Below are positions 31,787-42,934 of a stretch of 64,000 nucleotides of DNA, piece after piece. This DNA comes from Dactylis glomerata (taxonomy: Eukaryota; Streptophyta; Magnoliopsida; Poales; Poaceae), in contig QXEO01000247.1 of NCBI GenBank assembly GCA_007115705.1, forward strand, positions 10,482,253-10,546,252, in the 5' to 3' direction. A program made the position numbers and the translations under genes. The notes beneath the pieces were generated by a model. That model was not told where the DNA came from. It made no database searches and worked only from the letters and a program-made list of their open reading frames with translations. Each line of letters begins with the position of its first letter. The stretch's first letter is position 1.

Positions 31787-32960
31787 TGAACGGATCGTAT
31801 GGGCACCTAGAGGGGGGGGTGAATAGGTGCTACTCAAATTTTAATTCTTTTTTCAATTTAGGCTTGACACAAAGGTAAATTCTCTAGATATGCAACTAAG
31901 GTGAATTTACCTATATGTCAACAAGCAAGCTAAGCAAGATATAATATATAAAGGCAATAAAGGATAGAGGTAACCGAGAGTGGAGCACACGGAGACACGG
32001 ATGTAATTCCCGTAGTTCCTTCCTTTTTAGGGGAAGTACGTCTACGTTGGAGGGGTGTGGTTGCCACAAAGGCCTAACCAACGCCACAAAGGCTCACCCT
32101 ATTCTCTGGTGCAAGCTTCCGCCACAAAGGCCTAGCTCACTTTCCACTAAGGGATTCCTCAAGGCGGAACCGGCCTTTACAATCTTGGGGCACGCATCCA
32201 CAACCGAATTGGAGGCTCCCAAGCACAACACAATGATGTCAAACAACAAGTAGCAATATATCAAATACACAAACAAGGTCTTGGGACACAAGGGAACCCA
32301 AGACACAAGGGCCCTCAAGCAAATGAGAGGGGAAATCAAATCGCTTCGGTGAGGATGTAGATGATGGTCTTCTCCTTCGATTCTCCAAAGATCAAGAGCT
32401 TTGGTGGGTTGAGGGAGGAGATCTAGTTGATTTGGTGGCTCAACAATGGTGGTCTTCTTCTTTTTGGACGAGCTACCCATTGGAGAAGAAGGTGGGGGTA
32501 TTTATACCCCCCCCCACAAAATCTGACTGTTGCCAGCCAGGAAGTCCGGCTAAAGCCAGAGATAAGTCCGGCTAAAGCCGGCCACACCGGCTAAAGCCGG
32601 CCTCACACCGGCTATAGCCGGCCTGAAATATCCGGCCCAGCCGGAAATAGCCGGACAAATAGCCGGTTGAGACCAGAGGCGCAGAGCCTCTCTCGAAAAT
32701 GAGCAGTCCGGCTATAGCCGGTCTGGGGACCGGCTAAAGCCGGCCTTCCTGGCCCAACATTATATGAAACTTCTCCCAGAGCTTATTATCACCATTTCCT
32801 CAATAATTTCCTTTGGATAATGATAAATATCAAGTATAACATAGGAAACCCAATATCTTGTGCAAGAACATAATAAAATCCTGCAAAGCATAATCACACA
32901 TTAATAGATAATGTATTGTTAACAAACGCCAAAATCAATTAGGCGGGAAATGCTCTTTCA
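31787..32960 (-). repeat. 3' LTR of the Maximus-type Copia element
   Basis: On the minus strand it begins TGAAAGAGCATTTCCCGCC and ends CATACGATCCGTTCA. It holds an array of CCGGCT(A/T)(A/T)AGCCGG motifs at about 32545-32744 and a GGTATAAATACC TATA region near 32492-32505. Confidence 0.95.
32545..32744. repeat. Array of CCGGCTWWAGCCGG palindromes in the 3' LTR
   Basis: About seven CCGGCT(A/T)(A/T)AGCCGG-type units in 200 bp. Two are perfect 14-bp palindromes (CCGGCTATAGCCGG), and the rest have central AAA/TTT or lost one arm. The array lies just upstream (minus strand) of the LTR TATA box. Confidence 0.85.
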
Positions 32961-32975
32961 ATCTCCCCCTTTTTG
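32961..32975 (-). other. Polypurine tract
   Basis: Minus strand AAAAAGGGGGAGAT immediately before the LTR start; the usual primer for plus-strand synthesis. Confidence 0.8.
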
Positions 32976-33432
32976 GTGTTTGATGACAATACATAAATTT
33001 GCATGTTTCAAACGATATAAAATATAGACGGAGCTCCCCCTTGCTATGTGCCTTATTTTAAGTTTTGTATTTGAATACAAAGACACATCAACAATAAGAA
33101 CTCCCCCTAGATTTTATAATGTGATACATATGTGCACAAGATATATATCATAATTCAATAGCACATAATCAACAAACATATAATATGACAAAATATAGCA
33201 AGTAGTAGATAACGATAACCATAAGGTCTACTACACAATAAGCATATAGTTCAACACATAGTAGTAGATGATAAGTTCAACCATGGGACACAAGCAAGCA
33301 AGCACACGATATAAGAGCTTGTGACCCAACCAAATCCAAATGGAAAACCACAAATCCAAATGGAACACATGCAAATGGGACTTTCTCCCCCTTTGGCATC
33401 AAGACGCCAAAAAGGGAGACCACAACACGAGA

Positions 33433-35313
33433 TCACTCATCAACATCATCAAAGTCCTCATCATCCTCATCATCTTCTTGGTCATCGTCTTCTTCCTCTT
33501 CATCATCATCTCCATCTTCTTCCTCATCTTCATCATCAACGGCTTCCTTGCCCTTGGAGGTGACTTCGGCTAACTCCTTCCAATCAAAAGTTGAGCCCTC
33601 ATTCCACTTGCCAAATGAAAAAGTGTCCTCGGATAGATCTTGCTCTTGGGACTCCTCTTCATGGCTAGCTCCTTTGCCCTTCTCCACAGCCCTCAAACGA
33701 GCATCCAAATCCCTTTGCTTCTTGTGGATGCGCTTGCGGTGCACATAGTCCTTGTATTGAGTTTGACACACATCATTGTTCATGCAAAACAAAGCCCTTT
33801 GCCACCACTTAAGCTTCTTCATTTCTTGAGCCATTCCACCACTTGGTGGATCCGCATTCTTCCTCCTAGAACCACTAGCATAGATGTTGCCACCCAACAC
33901 ATCACTCGAAGAGGGATAAGCACTTGAGGTGCTAGACACCAAATGAGCGGTCTTCTTGTAGAGCTTGTTGGGCTTGTGCACTTCCAACTCTTCATCAAGC
34001 AAATCTTCCTCAATCTCAAAGTCTCCTTCAATGCCTCTGTCAATGATAAGCCTCATGATGAATGGAGCATAAGGAGGAATCTTCCTATCAAGCATAGCAA
34101 TCTTCATCTCCATGAAGATGAAGTACATCACATCGAGCTCCATCCCTTCACAATCTCTTCCGGCCTCGAAGACAAGACGGGCATGGTGGAGTAGATGCAC
34201 AAGACCACCTCTGATAGAATCATTGTTGCCCCCACTTGGAGCAATGTTGGCACGGAATATCCGAAGCAGAATATCATAGAGGGGAAGGAGATTTGCAGTC
34301 TCTCCCGCTTTGCCCCCTGGACCATACAAACACTGGATCTTCCTCTTGTTGTACTCTGTGGTGTCAAGATGCAAGCGGGCACCTCTTGGTCGATGAATGC
34401 CATCAAACCTATAGCCCAAAAGCTTCCCAAAGCGAGACATGGTCGAGTACTTCCTCACTTTACCTGACATCCAAGTGAAACCAACCTCATCCCGAGTATC
34501 AAACTCCAAAGTGGCAAAGAACTGCTGAATCAGATGAGGATTGTAGTCTTGCTTGAAGACCATCAACTTGTGCAAACCCAACTTCTCGGTGACCCACAGA
34601 GCATCGGCAAAGTACTCATCCCTGGACAGCGATGCAATGTTGGTGACCTTCATGGGGCAAACCTTTGTGCTCATGGTCTCATAAATCTGCTCAAATATCC
34701 TCTGATGCTCTGACCGGTAGAAGGAACCACTGTCGATGTCCCTCGGCAAGGCATAGAACTTCTGCTCACGGAACTCACGGTACTCTTGCTTGGACAGCTT
34801 CTTGAGATCACCAATGTTGGCAAACAGAGATTTCTTCTTCCATTCTTCCAACCGCTTCTTCTTCATAGCAGCTGTCATACGGGCATCTTGATGCTCTTGA
34901 CGGCGGGCAAGAGAGGGATCAACATAGCGAGACCTCTTGGGTCGAGAACCACCTGCATACAGCACATATATAGAAAGCATATAGGATAAGCATGCATGCC
35001 AGAGGATCAAATAGCAATAGCATAAAAGGAAAAAAAACAGGACTGTAAATGGTGATCTACACCGGCTATTTCCGGCCTTAGGCCGGCTTTAGCCGGTCTG
35101 ACACCGGCAAAAGCCAGACCAGATGGACAAACTGCGAAATCACAGGAGTAGGCCACCAAAACTAGTCCAGTACTTTCAATTTATGCAATGCAGGAAGGAA
35201 ATCACGAATCCAAACATTCCCAGATGAACCAAGGTACCACAAGATCAACTAACCCTAACCCTAGAGAGAACTAGGGAGAGAGAGAGAGGAAGGGGGAGGA
35301 TACCCTGGTCCAT
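33433..35313 (-). CDS. Extra ORF (aORF) of the Maximus-type element, probably spliced
   Basis: The minus-strand frame is open from 34952 to 33433 (about 506 codons). The raw ORF begins at 35010, but its first residues precede a consensus acceptor (TATGCAG ending at 34953). A short upstream exon 35313-35304 (ATGGACCAGG) ends at a GTATCC donor and joins in frame, giving MDQGGSRPKRSRYVD. The main part has a basic N-terminus. A central domain (FFATLEFDTRDEVGFTWMSG, then FGKLLGYRFDGIHRP) resembles the plant-transposon Transposase_32/Athila ORF1-type domain. The C-terminus is helical, with a run of Asp/Glu over the last 40 residues. No membrane segment or signal peptide is seen, so it is not a typical env. 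Its role is unknown. It lies in sense between pol and the 3' LTR. Confidence 0.7.
34953..35303 (-). other. Putative 351-bp intron of the extra ORF
   Basis: Donor CAGG then GTATCC at 35303; acceptor TGTATGCAG at 34953. The splice restores one frame with an ATG that sits in a GC-rich leader-like sequence. A partial CCGGCTWWAGCCGG cluster lies inside it (35061-35120). Confidence 0.5.
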
Positions 35314-35566
35314 GAGGAGGGCGCCGGAGAGATGGCCGGCCGATGAGAGGGCACCGGCGGCCGGAGAGGAGGCGATCGACGGCGGCGGCGGCGGCTTCAA
35401 GAGAGAGGGGTCGAGTGGAGAAGAATAGTCGTGGGGGTAACTGAGGAAACCCTCACCCCCACGGCCTAATGACTTGGACTCGAAATCCCCAGGCCGGCTA
35501 TAGCCGAGGAGCCCGGCTAAAGCCGGACACCGGCTATTTCCGGTGACAGACCGGCTATAGCCGGTC
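35061..35566. repeat. Second cluster of CCGG palindromes around the extra-ORF leader
   Basis: Units at 35061-35120 (inside the putative intron) and 35491-35566 (upstream of the leader). The last, 35549-35566, is the perfect 18-bp palindrome GACCGGCTATAGCCGGTC. Confidence 0.8.
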
Positions 35567-36067
35567 AAGATGACCCAAAACAGATGATTTTCATTTCAGG
35601 AAATTCTGGGCATGCAAGAGAGGATGATTTGGCTTTAGATAAGTGGGCTTAGGACAGAAAACATGCATGGAGTGGTTCTCGGCACTTGGCATTGCAAAAC
35701 ACAAGAAAACTTTAGAAAATCCAATGCAAGTGCCTTCCCATTTCAAGGATAGAGACAATGACGAAAAAGCTCCATAAAACTCAAATAGAATTTGCAAGGA
35801 ATCAACTCTTCGAAAAGAAGAGGTCGGTGGTCAAGGCCACCATGTATGAGTGTTATGGCATTGGACCGCGAAGATATATCTTGGGTCCATAACCAATACT
35901 CGTCATTGAAACTCATATATCACAAAAATGATAGAAAGAGAACAATTTTGTCACTATTGGCATAATGGGGGGAGGGATAGCCCAATAGATTAGGACCGCA
36001 CTCCCCCTATCTCCATGCCCACACCTAAACCAAACAAGCATTGAAGATAGGTGTATTTGCAAGATGC
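35567..36067 (-). other. Spacer between pol and the extra ORF
   Basis: About 500 bp without an ORF of note. It may hold the promoter or splice signals of the extra ORF. Nothing specific is recognised. Confidence 0.5.
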
Positions 36068-39000
36068 TCAAGCCACACTCCTTGAATCAATGATATTTAG
36101 CTCATTCCTCAAATATCCAAATCTTGCTTCATCAAGGGGCTTCGTGAATATGTCGGCAAGTTGATCCTTGGTGCTTACATATGCAAGCTCAATATCACCA
36201 CGGGCAACATGATCTCTAATAAAGTGATTCCGGATCTCAATATGCTTGGTTCTTGAATGTTGCACCGGATTATAGGCTATCTTGATAGCACTCTCATTGT
36301 CACATAAAAGAGGAACTTTGTCACAATTGACACCATATTCCTTTAGAGTTTGCCTCATCCATAACAATTGAGTGCATCCACTTGCGGTGGCAATATATTC
36401 GGCTTCGGCGGTGGAGAGAGATATACAATTTTGCTTCTTAGAAGACCAACACACCAAAGACCTACCAAGAAATTGGCAAGCTCCGGAGGTTGATTTCCTA
36501 TCATCCTTGTCACCGGCCCAATCCGAATCCGTGAAGCCACAAAGAGAGAAATCCGAGCCTTTGGGATACCAAAGCCCATAAGTTGGGGTATGAACCAAAT
36601 ATCGAAAGATTCTCTTAACCGCCATAAGGTGGCTTTCTTTAGGAGCGGCTTGATACCTTGCACACACACCTACACTCAACACAATATCGGGTCTAGATGC
36701 GCAAAGGTAAAGCAAAGAACCGATCATAGAATGGTATACCTTTTGATCCACATCTTTACCATTGGGATCAAGTTCAAGATGACATTTTGTGGCCATTGGT
36801 GTGGCGGCCCCATTTAGTTCCTTCATCTTGAACATCTTGAGCATGTCTTGGACATATTTGGCTTGATAAATGAAAGTCCCTTCTTTCAATTGCTTGATTT
36901 CAAAACCAAGAAAGAACTTCATTTCGCCCATCATAGACATCTCGAACCTATCGGTCATAAGCTTTGAAAATTCATCATTAAAAGCTTTGTTAGTAGAGCC
37001 AAAGATAATATCATCAACATATAGTTGGCATACGAAAAGCTCCCCATTGACCCTCTTAGTAAAAAGAGTAGGATCGATTTGCCCAACTTCAAACCCACGG
37101 TCTACCAACAACTCCCTAAGGTGCTCATACCACGCACGTGGGGTTTGTTTAAGGCCATAGAGTGCCTTATGGAGTTTGTAGACATGGTTAGGAAAGTTGA
37201 GATCCTCAAACCCCGGGGGTTGCTTAACATACACTTCCTCTTTCAATGGACCATTAAGAAATGCACTCTTAACATCCATTTGTTGCAACTTAAAATTATG
37301 ATGAGTGGCATATGCAAGAAGGATACGGATGGACTCAAGACAAGCCACGGGAGCATAAATCTCTCCAAAGTCAATGCCTTCAACTTGAGAGAAACCTTGA
37401 GCAACCAATCTTGCCTTGTTCCTCACAACAATACCATGCTCATCTTGCTTGTTCTTGAATATCCACTTTGTGCCAATCACATTGCGGCACTCCTTTGGCT
37501 TCTCTACTAACACCCAAACATTATTGCGCTTGAAGTTGTTGAGTTCTTCATGCATAGCATCCAACCAATCTGGATCTTCAAGTGCTTCAAATACTTTCTT
37601 GGGTTCAACCATGGAGATATAAGCATGATGAGAGCTAAATTGTGCCAATTGACGCCGGGTTGACACTTTGCTTCTTAAATCTCCAATAACCCTCTCAAGG
37701 GTATGACCTTTAAGTTCCAAGTCCCTTTCAACTCTTTTCTTGCGACGGGCTTCGATCTCCTTATTTGACCTTAGAGGAGTCACTTGATCATCTTGATCAT
37801 TTTGGTCCCCGTCTTGACCATCAAATTGACCTTGATCATCATTATCTTCATGAGTAGGTTGATCTTGGTCTTGTGAAGAATTAGGGGCGGTTGAGATAAC
37901 CGGAGAGGATGGTGGTGCCCCTTCTTCTTCATGAAGGTCCTTGTCTTGTTCTTCGGTTGGTGCATTACTTGCTTCCTTGGGAGAGGCTTGTTGAGCTTGT
38001 GAAGATGAAGGCTCCACTTGAGTAGAGCATAGTCCTTCCCGGTCGGCCACAAGGTGTCCCTCAATGGGGCGGAAAAATCCCACGCCCATTCTTCCTATGG
38101 CTTCTCGAGGTATTTCATCATCTACATCACAAGAAACAACATCTCGCCCCCCTTGGGAGCCATCATTCTCTTCGAATACCACACTACAAGATTCTTTAAC
38201 ACGTCCGGTGGACTTGTTGAAGACTCTATAAGTGTGGGATTCGGCACCATAACCAACAAAAATACCTTCTATTGCTTTCGGATCAAATTTACCTAAACGA
38301 ACTCCTTTTCTTTGAAAGAAACACTTACACCCAAAAACCCGGAAGTAGGAGATGTTGGGCTTGCTTCCGGTGAGTATTTCATATGGAGTCTTGTTTAGGC
38401 CTTTGCGGAGGAAGAGCCGGTTTGAAGAGTGACAAGCCGTAGAGATAGCTTCGGCCCAAAAGTTGTATGGAGACTTAAACTCCGCCAACATGGACCAAGC
38501 CATATCCATAAGAGTCTGGTTCTTCCTTTCGGCTACACCATTTTGTTGAGGGGTGTATGCAGCGGAATATTGATGACGAATCCCCTCATCACTAAGAAAT
38601 CCATTTAAGGTGTAGTTCTTGAACTCCGAGCCATTGTCACTTCTAATTGCCAAAATAGTTTGCCCATGTTGACGTTCAACTTCCTTGGCAAAGTCGATGA
38701 CGGTTTGTTGAGTCTCACTCTTATGCTTGAAAAAGTAGACCCAAGTATATCTTGAATAGTCATCAACAATCACCAAACAATATTTCTTCCCACCAAGACT
38801 TGCATGAGAGGGAGGACCAAAAAGATCCACATGAAGGAGCTCCAAGATCCTCTTGGAAGAAATGATAGTCTTGCTTGGGTGGGGAGAATCATGCATTTTT
38901 CCTAGAACGCAAGCCCTGCAAACACGATCTTTGGCAAAAGAAACATTCTCTTTTAGTCCGAGTATGTGGCCACCCTTGTGAAGTCTTTGCAAAGTTCTCA

Positions 39001-39421
39001 TATTGACATGGGCTAGTCGGCGATGCCAAAGCCAACCCACATCGGCCTTTCCAAATAAACACATTGCACTTGTAGTGGTTTTCCCCGAAAAGTCCACCAC
39101 ATACAAGTTATTTTCAATGTGTCCAACGAAAGCGACCTTTAGAGACTTGCTCCACAAGAGTACCACAATGTCATTATCAATGAAGACGGCAAAGCCCATC
39201 TTACCAAGTGCACGAACTGAAAGTAAATTGTAACCTAGGGTCTCAACAAGCATGACGTCCACAAGGGAAATATCCGGTGCGACCACCACCTTGCCAAGAC
39301 CCAATACCTCGGATTGTGACATGTCTCCATAAGTGACGGTTATGTGGTTGTCATTTGGTCTCATCTTCGTCATAATCTCCTTGCTTCCGGTCATATGACT
39401 TGTGCATCCACTATCAAGCAC
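36068..39421 (-). CDS. Pol of the Maximus-type Copia element
   Basis: 1117 codons open on the minus strand, beginning within the protease motif (VLDSGCTSHMTG). Next come the GAG-pre-integrase H2C2 finger (WHRRLAHVNM…CRACVLGK, about residues 130-170) and the integrase core with Asp in LHVDLFGP, Asp in IRSDNGSEF and Glu in QNGVAERKNQ. The Copia reverse transcriptase has VYKLHKALYGLKQ and YVDDIIFGSTN at about residue 800. The RNase H has TDSDWAGDKDDRKSTSG, STAEAEYIA and CDNESAIKIA, ending DIFTKPLDEARF. All catalytic residues are present. Immediately upstream, a TAG (39451-39449) and a frame change cut it from gag. The 39421 start is only where the open frame can first begin, not a real initiation site. 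Confidence 0.92.
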   Translation of the reverse strand: MLDSGCTSHMTGSKEIMTKMRPNDNHITVTYGDMSQSEVLGLGKVVVAPDISLVDVMLVETLGYNLLSVRALGKMGFAVFIDNDIVVLLWSKSLKVAFVGHIENNLYVVDFSGKTTTSAMCLFGKADVGWLWHRRLAHVNMRTLQRLHKGGHILGLKENVSFAKDRVCRACVLGKMHDSPHPSKTIISSKRILELLHVDLFGPPSHASLGGKKYCLVIVDDYSRYTWVYFFKHKSETQQTVIDFAKEVERQHGQTILAIRSDNGSEFKNYTLNGFLSDEGIRHQYSAAYTPQQNGVAERKNQTLMDMAWSMLAEFKSPYNFWAEAISTACHSSNRLFLRKGLNKTPYEILTGSKPNISYFRVFGCKCFFQRKGVRLGKFDPKAIEGIFVGYGAESHTYRVFNKSTGRVKESCSVVFEENDGSQGGRDVVSCDVDDEIPREAIGRMGVGFFRPIEGHLVADREGLCSTQVEPSSSQAQQASPKEASNAPTEEQDKDLHEEEGAPPSSPVISTAPNSSQDQDQPTHEDNDDQGQFDGQDGDQNDQDDQVTPLRSNKEIEARRKKRVERDLELKGHTLERVIGDLRSKVSTRRQLAQFSSHHAYISMVEPKKVFEALEDPDWLDAMHEELNNFKRNNVWVLVEKPKECRNVIGTKWIFKNKQDEHGIVVRNKARLVAQGFSQVEGIDFGEIYAPVACLESIRILLAYATHHNFKLQQMDVKSAFLNGPLKEEVYVKQPPGFEDLNFPNHVYKLHKALYGLKQTPRAWYEHLRELLVDRGFEVGQIDPTLFTKRVNGELFVCQLYVDDIIFGSTNKAFNDEFSKLMTDRFEMSMMGEMKFFLGFEIKQLKEGTFIYQAKYVQDMLKMFKMKELNGAATPMATKCHLELDPNGKDVDQKVYHSMIGSLLYLCASRPDIVLSVGVCARYQAAPKESHLMAVKRIFRYLVHTPTYGLWYPKGSDFSLCGFTDSDWAGDKDDRKSTSGACQFLGRSLVCWSSKKQNCISLSTAEAEYIATASGCTQLLWMRQTLKEYGVNCDKVPLLCDNESAIKIAYNPVQHSRTKHIEIRNHFIRDHVARGDIELAYVSTKDQLADIFTKPLDEARFGYLRNELNIIDSRSVA

Positions 39422-39458
39422 CCATTTTGATCCACCGGAAGCATAGTCCTACAAGAGA

Positions 39459-40316
39459 TCATTGCTTGGTTTTAGGTCCCCATTTTTCAATGGGTCCTCT
39501 TTTGTCAGCAACAAGGGTCTTTGGAACCCAAATAGACCAAGCAACATAACCATCATTTGGACCAACATATTTTGCATAAACATCACCATAATAATCACGA
39601 AATAAAACATAGTGAGGGTTAGCAATTCCCGCATGATCATCATGAGTGGCTTTGCCACCCACAATAGGATCCTTCTTTGCTTGAGCGGGCTTGGCCTTCT
39701 TTTTCTTGTTGTTCTTCTTCTTCTTCTTTGAGACATAGCCAATCCCCGTTTTATCACCAAATGCCTTTTGCTTACTCAAAAGGTCATTCAAGTTTTTCTC
39801 ACCTATGGGAATGGAGGACTTGGCAAGCTCATCTTTCAACCTAGCATTTTCTTCAATGATATTTGCATGATCACAAGTAGAAGTAGAAGAACTAGGCACA
39901 TTATTCTTAGTCAATTGAATTTGAAGTTGTTCATGTGACTTGGTAAGAATAGAGTGTTCACTTTTCAAGGCCTTGTGAGCCTTGTCAAGATCTTCTAAAT
40001 CCTTAACAAGTATATCATGACCAACACCAAATTCAACCTTTTCCTTTTTAAGCATTTTTACTTTAGCACGAGCATGGTCTCGCTCTTTAATGAGTTTGGA
40101 AACAACTTCATTATTAGCTTCCTCAATGGAATCGAGCTTCTCTTCAAGAGTTGCTCGTTCCTCTTGCTCTTCTTCAAGAGACTCGGTTAGTGAGGCAATA
40201 TCTTGAGCATATTCGTTTTCAAGCCTCATTTGTTCATCTAGTTTTTCTAGAGTTTTACCATATTGGCTCAATAGACGTTCAAAGTGAAGCTTGTGAACAC
40301 CATCTACACTAGACAC
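39459..40316 (-). pseudogene. Coiled-coil extension between gag and pol
   Basis: Same frame as gag, separated by one stop codon (TAA at 40340-40338). About 200 residues of heptad-like Glu/Lys/Leu-rich sequence (LEEEQEERATLEEKLDSIEE and similar) form a long coiled coil. A lysine-rich stretch (KKKKKNNKKKKAKPAQAKK) and a Gly/Tyr-rich part follow. It ends at TGA 39461-39459, after which pol continues in another frame. SIRE-lineage gag proteins commonly carry such a coiled coil. In this copy one nonsense change and one frameshift break the gag-pol continuity. Confidence 0.75.
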
Positions 40317-40337
40317 ATAATCATCAAAAGCAACAAT

Positions 40338-41930
40338 TTATTCCTTTACTCTAAGACTAGCAAGATCATTCAAGGAAGCATCATTTGTCTTAGAGGAAGA
40401 GAAAGATGTGGGTGATACCTCGGAAGACTTGGCCATAAGGCACTTGACGTTCTTGACAAGAGAGTCCTCATTGGGGGATTCAAAGAGTGATGTGGGGGAA
40501 GTGGAGGTGGTTGCCATTGCGGCCATCTCACTAGTTGTGGTTTCTTCTTCATCACTCTCACTTGCGGAGTACTCTTCTTGAGTCAAGAACACAAACTTCG
40601 GTTGTTTCTTCTTTGGTCCACCCTTCTTCACAAATGGCTTCTTGGATGGTGACTTGGTCTTGCTTTTGAAGATGAGCTTCCCACCATGGTCTTCTCTCTT
40701 CTCATAAGGGCACTCGGCAACAAAGTGAAATCTATCATTGCAATTGTAGCATGTCCTCACCCTTTGACCATTGGTGTCATTCCTTTGATAGCCACTTGAC
40801 TTGCTTCTTCTTTGATTGTCTTCTTTAGCCTTGTGTGGATCAACCCAAAAGGTTTTTCCATAGAAGGCCATGTGCTCATTGTACTCATGTCTTATGTCCT
40901 CGGGACACATTTCTAGCCTTGCATCAATGCTTGCTTGAAGAGGAATCTCTTTCTCAACCACACTAGCCTTTAATGCAAGATTGGAGCTTCTTTGCATTCC
41001 TATGGCACGAGCACGAGCATCTTCCGCATTTTGTGCGGCCACCTTGTAGGCTTGAATCTCTTGCATCACTTGATTGGAAGTCATCTCATTGAAGTTGTGC
41101 TTGCCTTGAACACTCTTCACATCCGCGGGCTCATATGGAGTAAGAGCAAGAATGTACTTCATCTTGATCCACTCATCATCAATATGGTGAGCACCGAGGT
41201 TCTTGAAGGTGGTAGCGATAGCCTTGAGTCTTCTATACATCTCTTGATGGTCCTCACCATCCAACATGAAGAACCCCTCCGCTTGATTTGAGAAGGCCAC
41301 ATATCTTGTTTTCTTCATACTCTCATTGCCAACAAAGACGTCGGAGAGTCCTTGCCAAGCTTCTTTGGCGGTGGAGAAATGTTGGATATGAGGCAAGTCC
41401 TTGGACCCAACGGCGACTTGAATCATGTGGAAAGCGGTAGCATTGAGTTGACTATCGACCGTCTCTCTTCTTGTCATGTTGTGTGGATCCACGGCCTTGA
41501 AACCTTCCTCAACGATCCTCCAAAGCTCGATGCAAGAACTGCGCATATGAGAGATCATTTGATATTGCCATTGACCAAAATTTAATGCATCAAGCTTAGG
41601 TGGATCTCCTCTATGGTTAATATGAGGATGAGGAACCGGCGGGTCGGGTGAATACCAATGAGGGAATTCACCTTTCCCGTCGCCCTTGGTGGAAGACTTA
41701 GCATCGCCATTTTTATCGGTATCCTCCACATCAACCACCACATTCTCCACTTGTGGAGTAGCGGGTTTTTCCGGAAGTGGAGGAGCATTAGGAGTTTTAG
41801 CTTGCATGAGTTGCGCTATCATTTCACGCAACTCATTTATTTGAGATGTCATGGAAGTCATGGATGATTCCAAAGATTTGAACTCACCCATGGAAACTTG
41901 ACCCGAGCCCTCACTCGGAGAGGTGTCCAT
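40338..41930 (-). CDS. Gag of the Maximus-type Copia element
   Basis: 530 codons from an ATG at 41930, 37 bases inside the primer site. Residues 10-40 are helical. The Copia gag (UBN2-like) domain follows at about residues 110-300 (LNFGQWQYQMISHMRSS, AKEAWQGLSDVF, MYRRLKAIATTFKNLG). A CCHC zinc knuckle (CYNCNDRFHFVAEC) lies at about residue 393-406, then a basic linker and a Ser/Glu-rich tail. The stop at 40340-40338 is probably a mutation, because the same frame continues as coiled coil. The copy at 62451 has nearly the same sequence. Confidence 0.88.
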   Translation of the reverse strand: MDTSPSEGSGQVSMGEFKSLESSMTSMTSQINELREMIAQLMQAKTPNAPPLPEKPATPQVENVVVDVEDTDKNGDAKSSTKGDGKGEFPHWYSPDPPVPHPHINHRGDPPKLDALNFGQWQYQMISHMRSSCIELWRIVEEGFKAVDPHNMTRRETVDSQLNATAFHMIQVAVGSKDLPHIQHFSTAKEAWQGLSDVFVGNESMKKTRYVAFSNQAEGFFMLDGEDHQEMYRRLKAIATTFKNLGAHHIDDEWIKMKYILALTPYEPADVKSVQGKHNFNEMTSNQVMQEIQAYKVAAQNAEDARARAIGMQRSSNLALKASVVEKEIPLQASIDARLEMCPEDIRHEYNEHMAFYGKTFWVDPHKAKEDNQRRSKSSGYQRNDTNGQRVRTCYNCNDRFHFVAECPYEKREDHGGKLIFKSKTKSPSKKPFVKKGGPKKKQPKFVFLTQEEYSASESDEEETTTSEMAAMATTSTSPTSLFESPNEDSLVKNVKCLMAKSSEVSPTSFSSSKTNDASLNDLASLRVKE

Positions 41931-41966
41931 ACTCTTAGGCGGTTAAGCCCGAATAAAGAGCCGAGG

Positions 41967-41978
41967 CTCTGATACCAA
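41967..41978 (-). other. Primer binding site (initiator tRNA-Met)
   Basis: Minus strand TGGTATCAGAGC, two bases after the 5' LTR end; the standard plant Copia primer site. Confidence 0.9.
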
Positions 41979-42690
41979 TTGAACGGATCGTATGGGCACC
42001 TAGAGGGGGGGTGAATAGGTGCTACTCAAATTTTAATTATTTTTTCAATTTAGGCTTGACACAAAGGTAAATTCTCTAGATATGCAACTAAGGTGAATTT
42101 ACCTATATGTCAACAAGCAAGCTAAGCAAGATACAATATATAAAGGCAATAAAGGATAGAGGTAACCGAGAGTGGAGCACACGGAGACACGGATGTAATT
42201 CCCGTAGTTCCTTCCTTTTTAGGGGAAGTACGTCTACGTTGGAGGGGTGTGGTTGCCACAAAGGCCTAACCAACGCCACAAAGGCTCACCCTATTCTCCG
42301 GTGCAAGCTTCCGCCACAAAGGCCTAGCTCACTTTCCACTAAGGGATTCCTCAAGGCGGAACCGGCCTTTACAATCTTGGGGCACGCATCCACAACCGAA
42401 TTGGAGGCTCCCAAGCACAACACAATGCTGTCAAACAACAAGTAGCAATATATCAAATACACAAACAAGGTCTTGGGACACAAGGGAACCCAAGACACAA
42501 GGGCCCTCAAGCAAATGAGAGGGGAAATCAAATCGCTTCGGTGAGGATGTAGATGATGGTCTTCTCCTTCGATTCTCCAAAGATCAAGAGCTTTGGTGGG
42601 TTGAGGGAGGAGATCTAGTTGATTTGGTGGCTCAACAATGGTGGTCTTCTTCTTTTTGGACGAGCTACCCATTGGAGAAGAAGGTGGGGG

Positions 42691-42700
42691 TATTTATACC
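42691..42700 (-). promoter_or_regulatory. TATA box of the Maximus-type 5' LTR
   Basis: Minus strand GGTATAAATA inside the inverted run gggggTATAAATAccccc. The palindrome array lies just upstream. Confidence 0.65.
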
Positions 42701-42734
42701 CCCCCACAAAATCTAACCGTTGCCAGCCAGGAAG

Positions 42735-42934
42735 TCCGGCTAAAGCCGGAGATAAGTCCGGCTAAAGCCGGCCACACCGGCTAAAGCCGGCCTCACACCG
42801 GCTATAGCCGGCCTGAAATATCCGGCCCAGCCGGAAATAGCCGGACAAATAGTCGGTTGAGACCAGAGGCGCAGAGCCTCTCTCGAAAATGAGCAGTCCG
42901 GCTATAGCCGGTCTGGGGACCGGCTAAAGCCGGC
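42735..42934. repeat. Array of CCGGCTWWAGCCGG palindromes in the 5' LTR
   Basis: Same arrangement as in the 3' LTR (about seven units, two perfect 14-bp palindromes). One arm has changed (atagTcggttg). Confidence 0.85.

Noticed and set aside
31787..31840. Treating the Maximus-type LTR as two independent insertions at 31.8 and 42.0 kb
   Set aside because: Matching ccccc duplications, primer site and polypurine tract show they are the two LTRs of one element.
32545..32744. CRISPR-like array of short repeats
   Set aside because: Units are irregularly spaced palindromes inside an LTR of a plant retrotransposon. There are no constant-length spacers and no cas genes.
33321..33573. Two plus-strand ORFs of about 80 codons rich in His/Ile/Leu
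   Set aside because: They are the complement of the acidic GAT/GAA repeat tail of the extra ORF.
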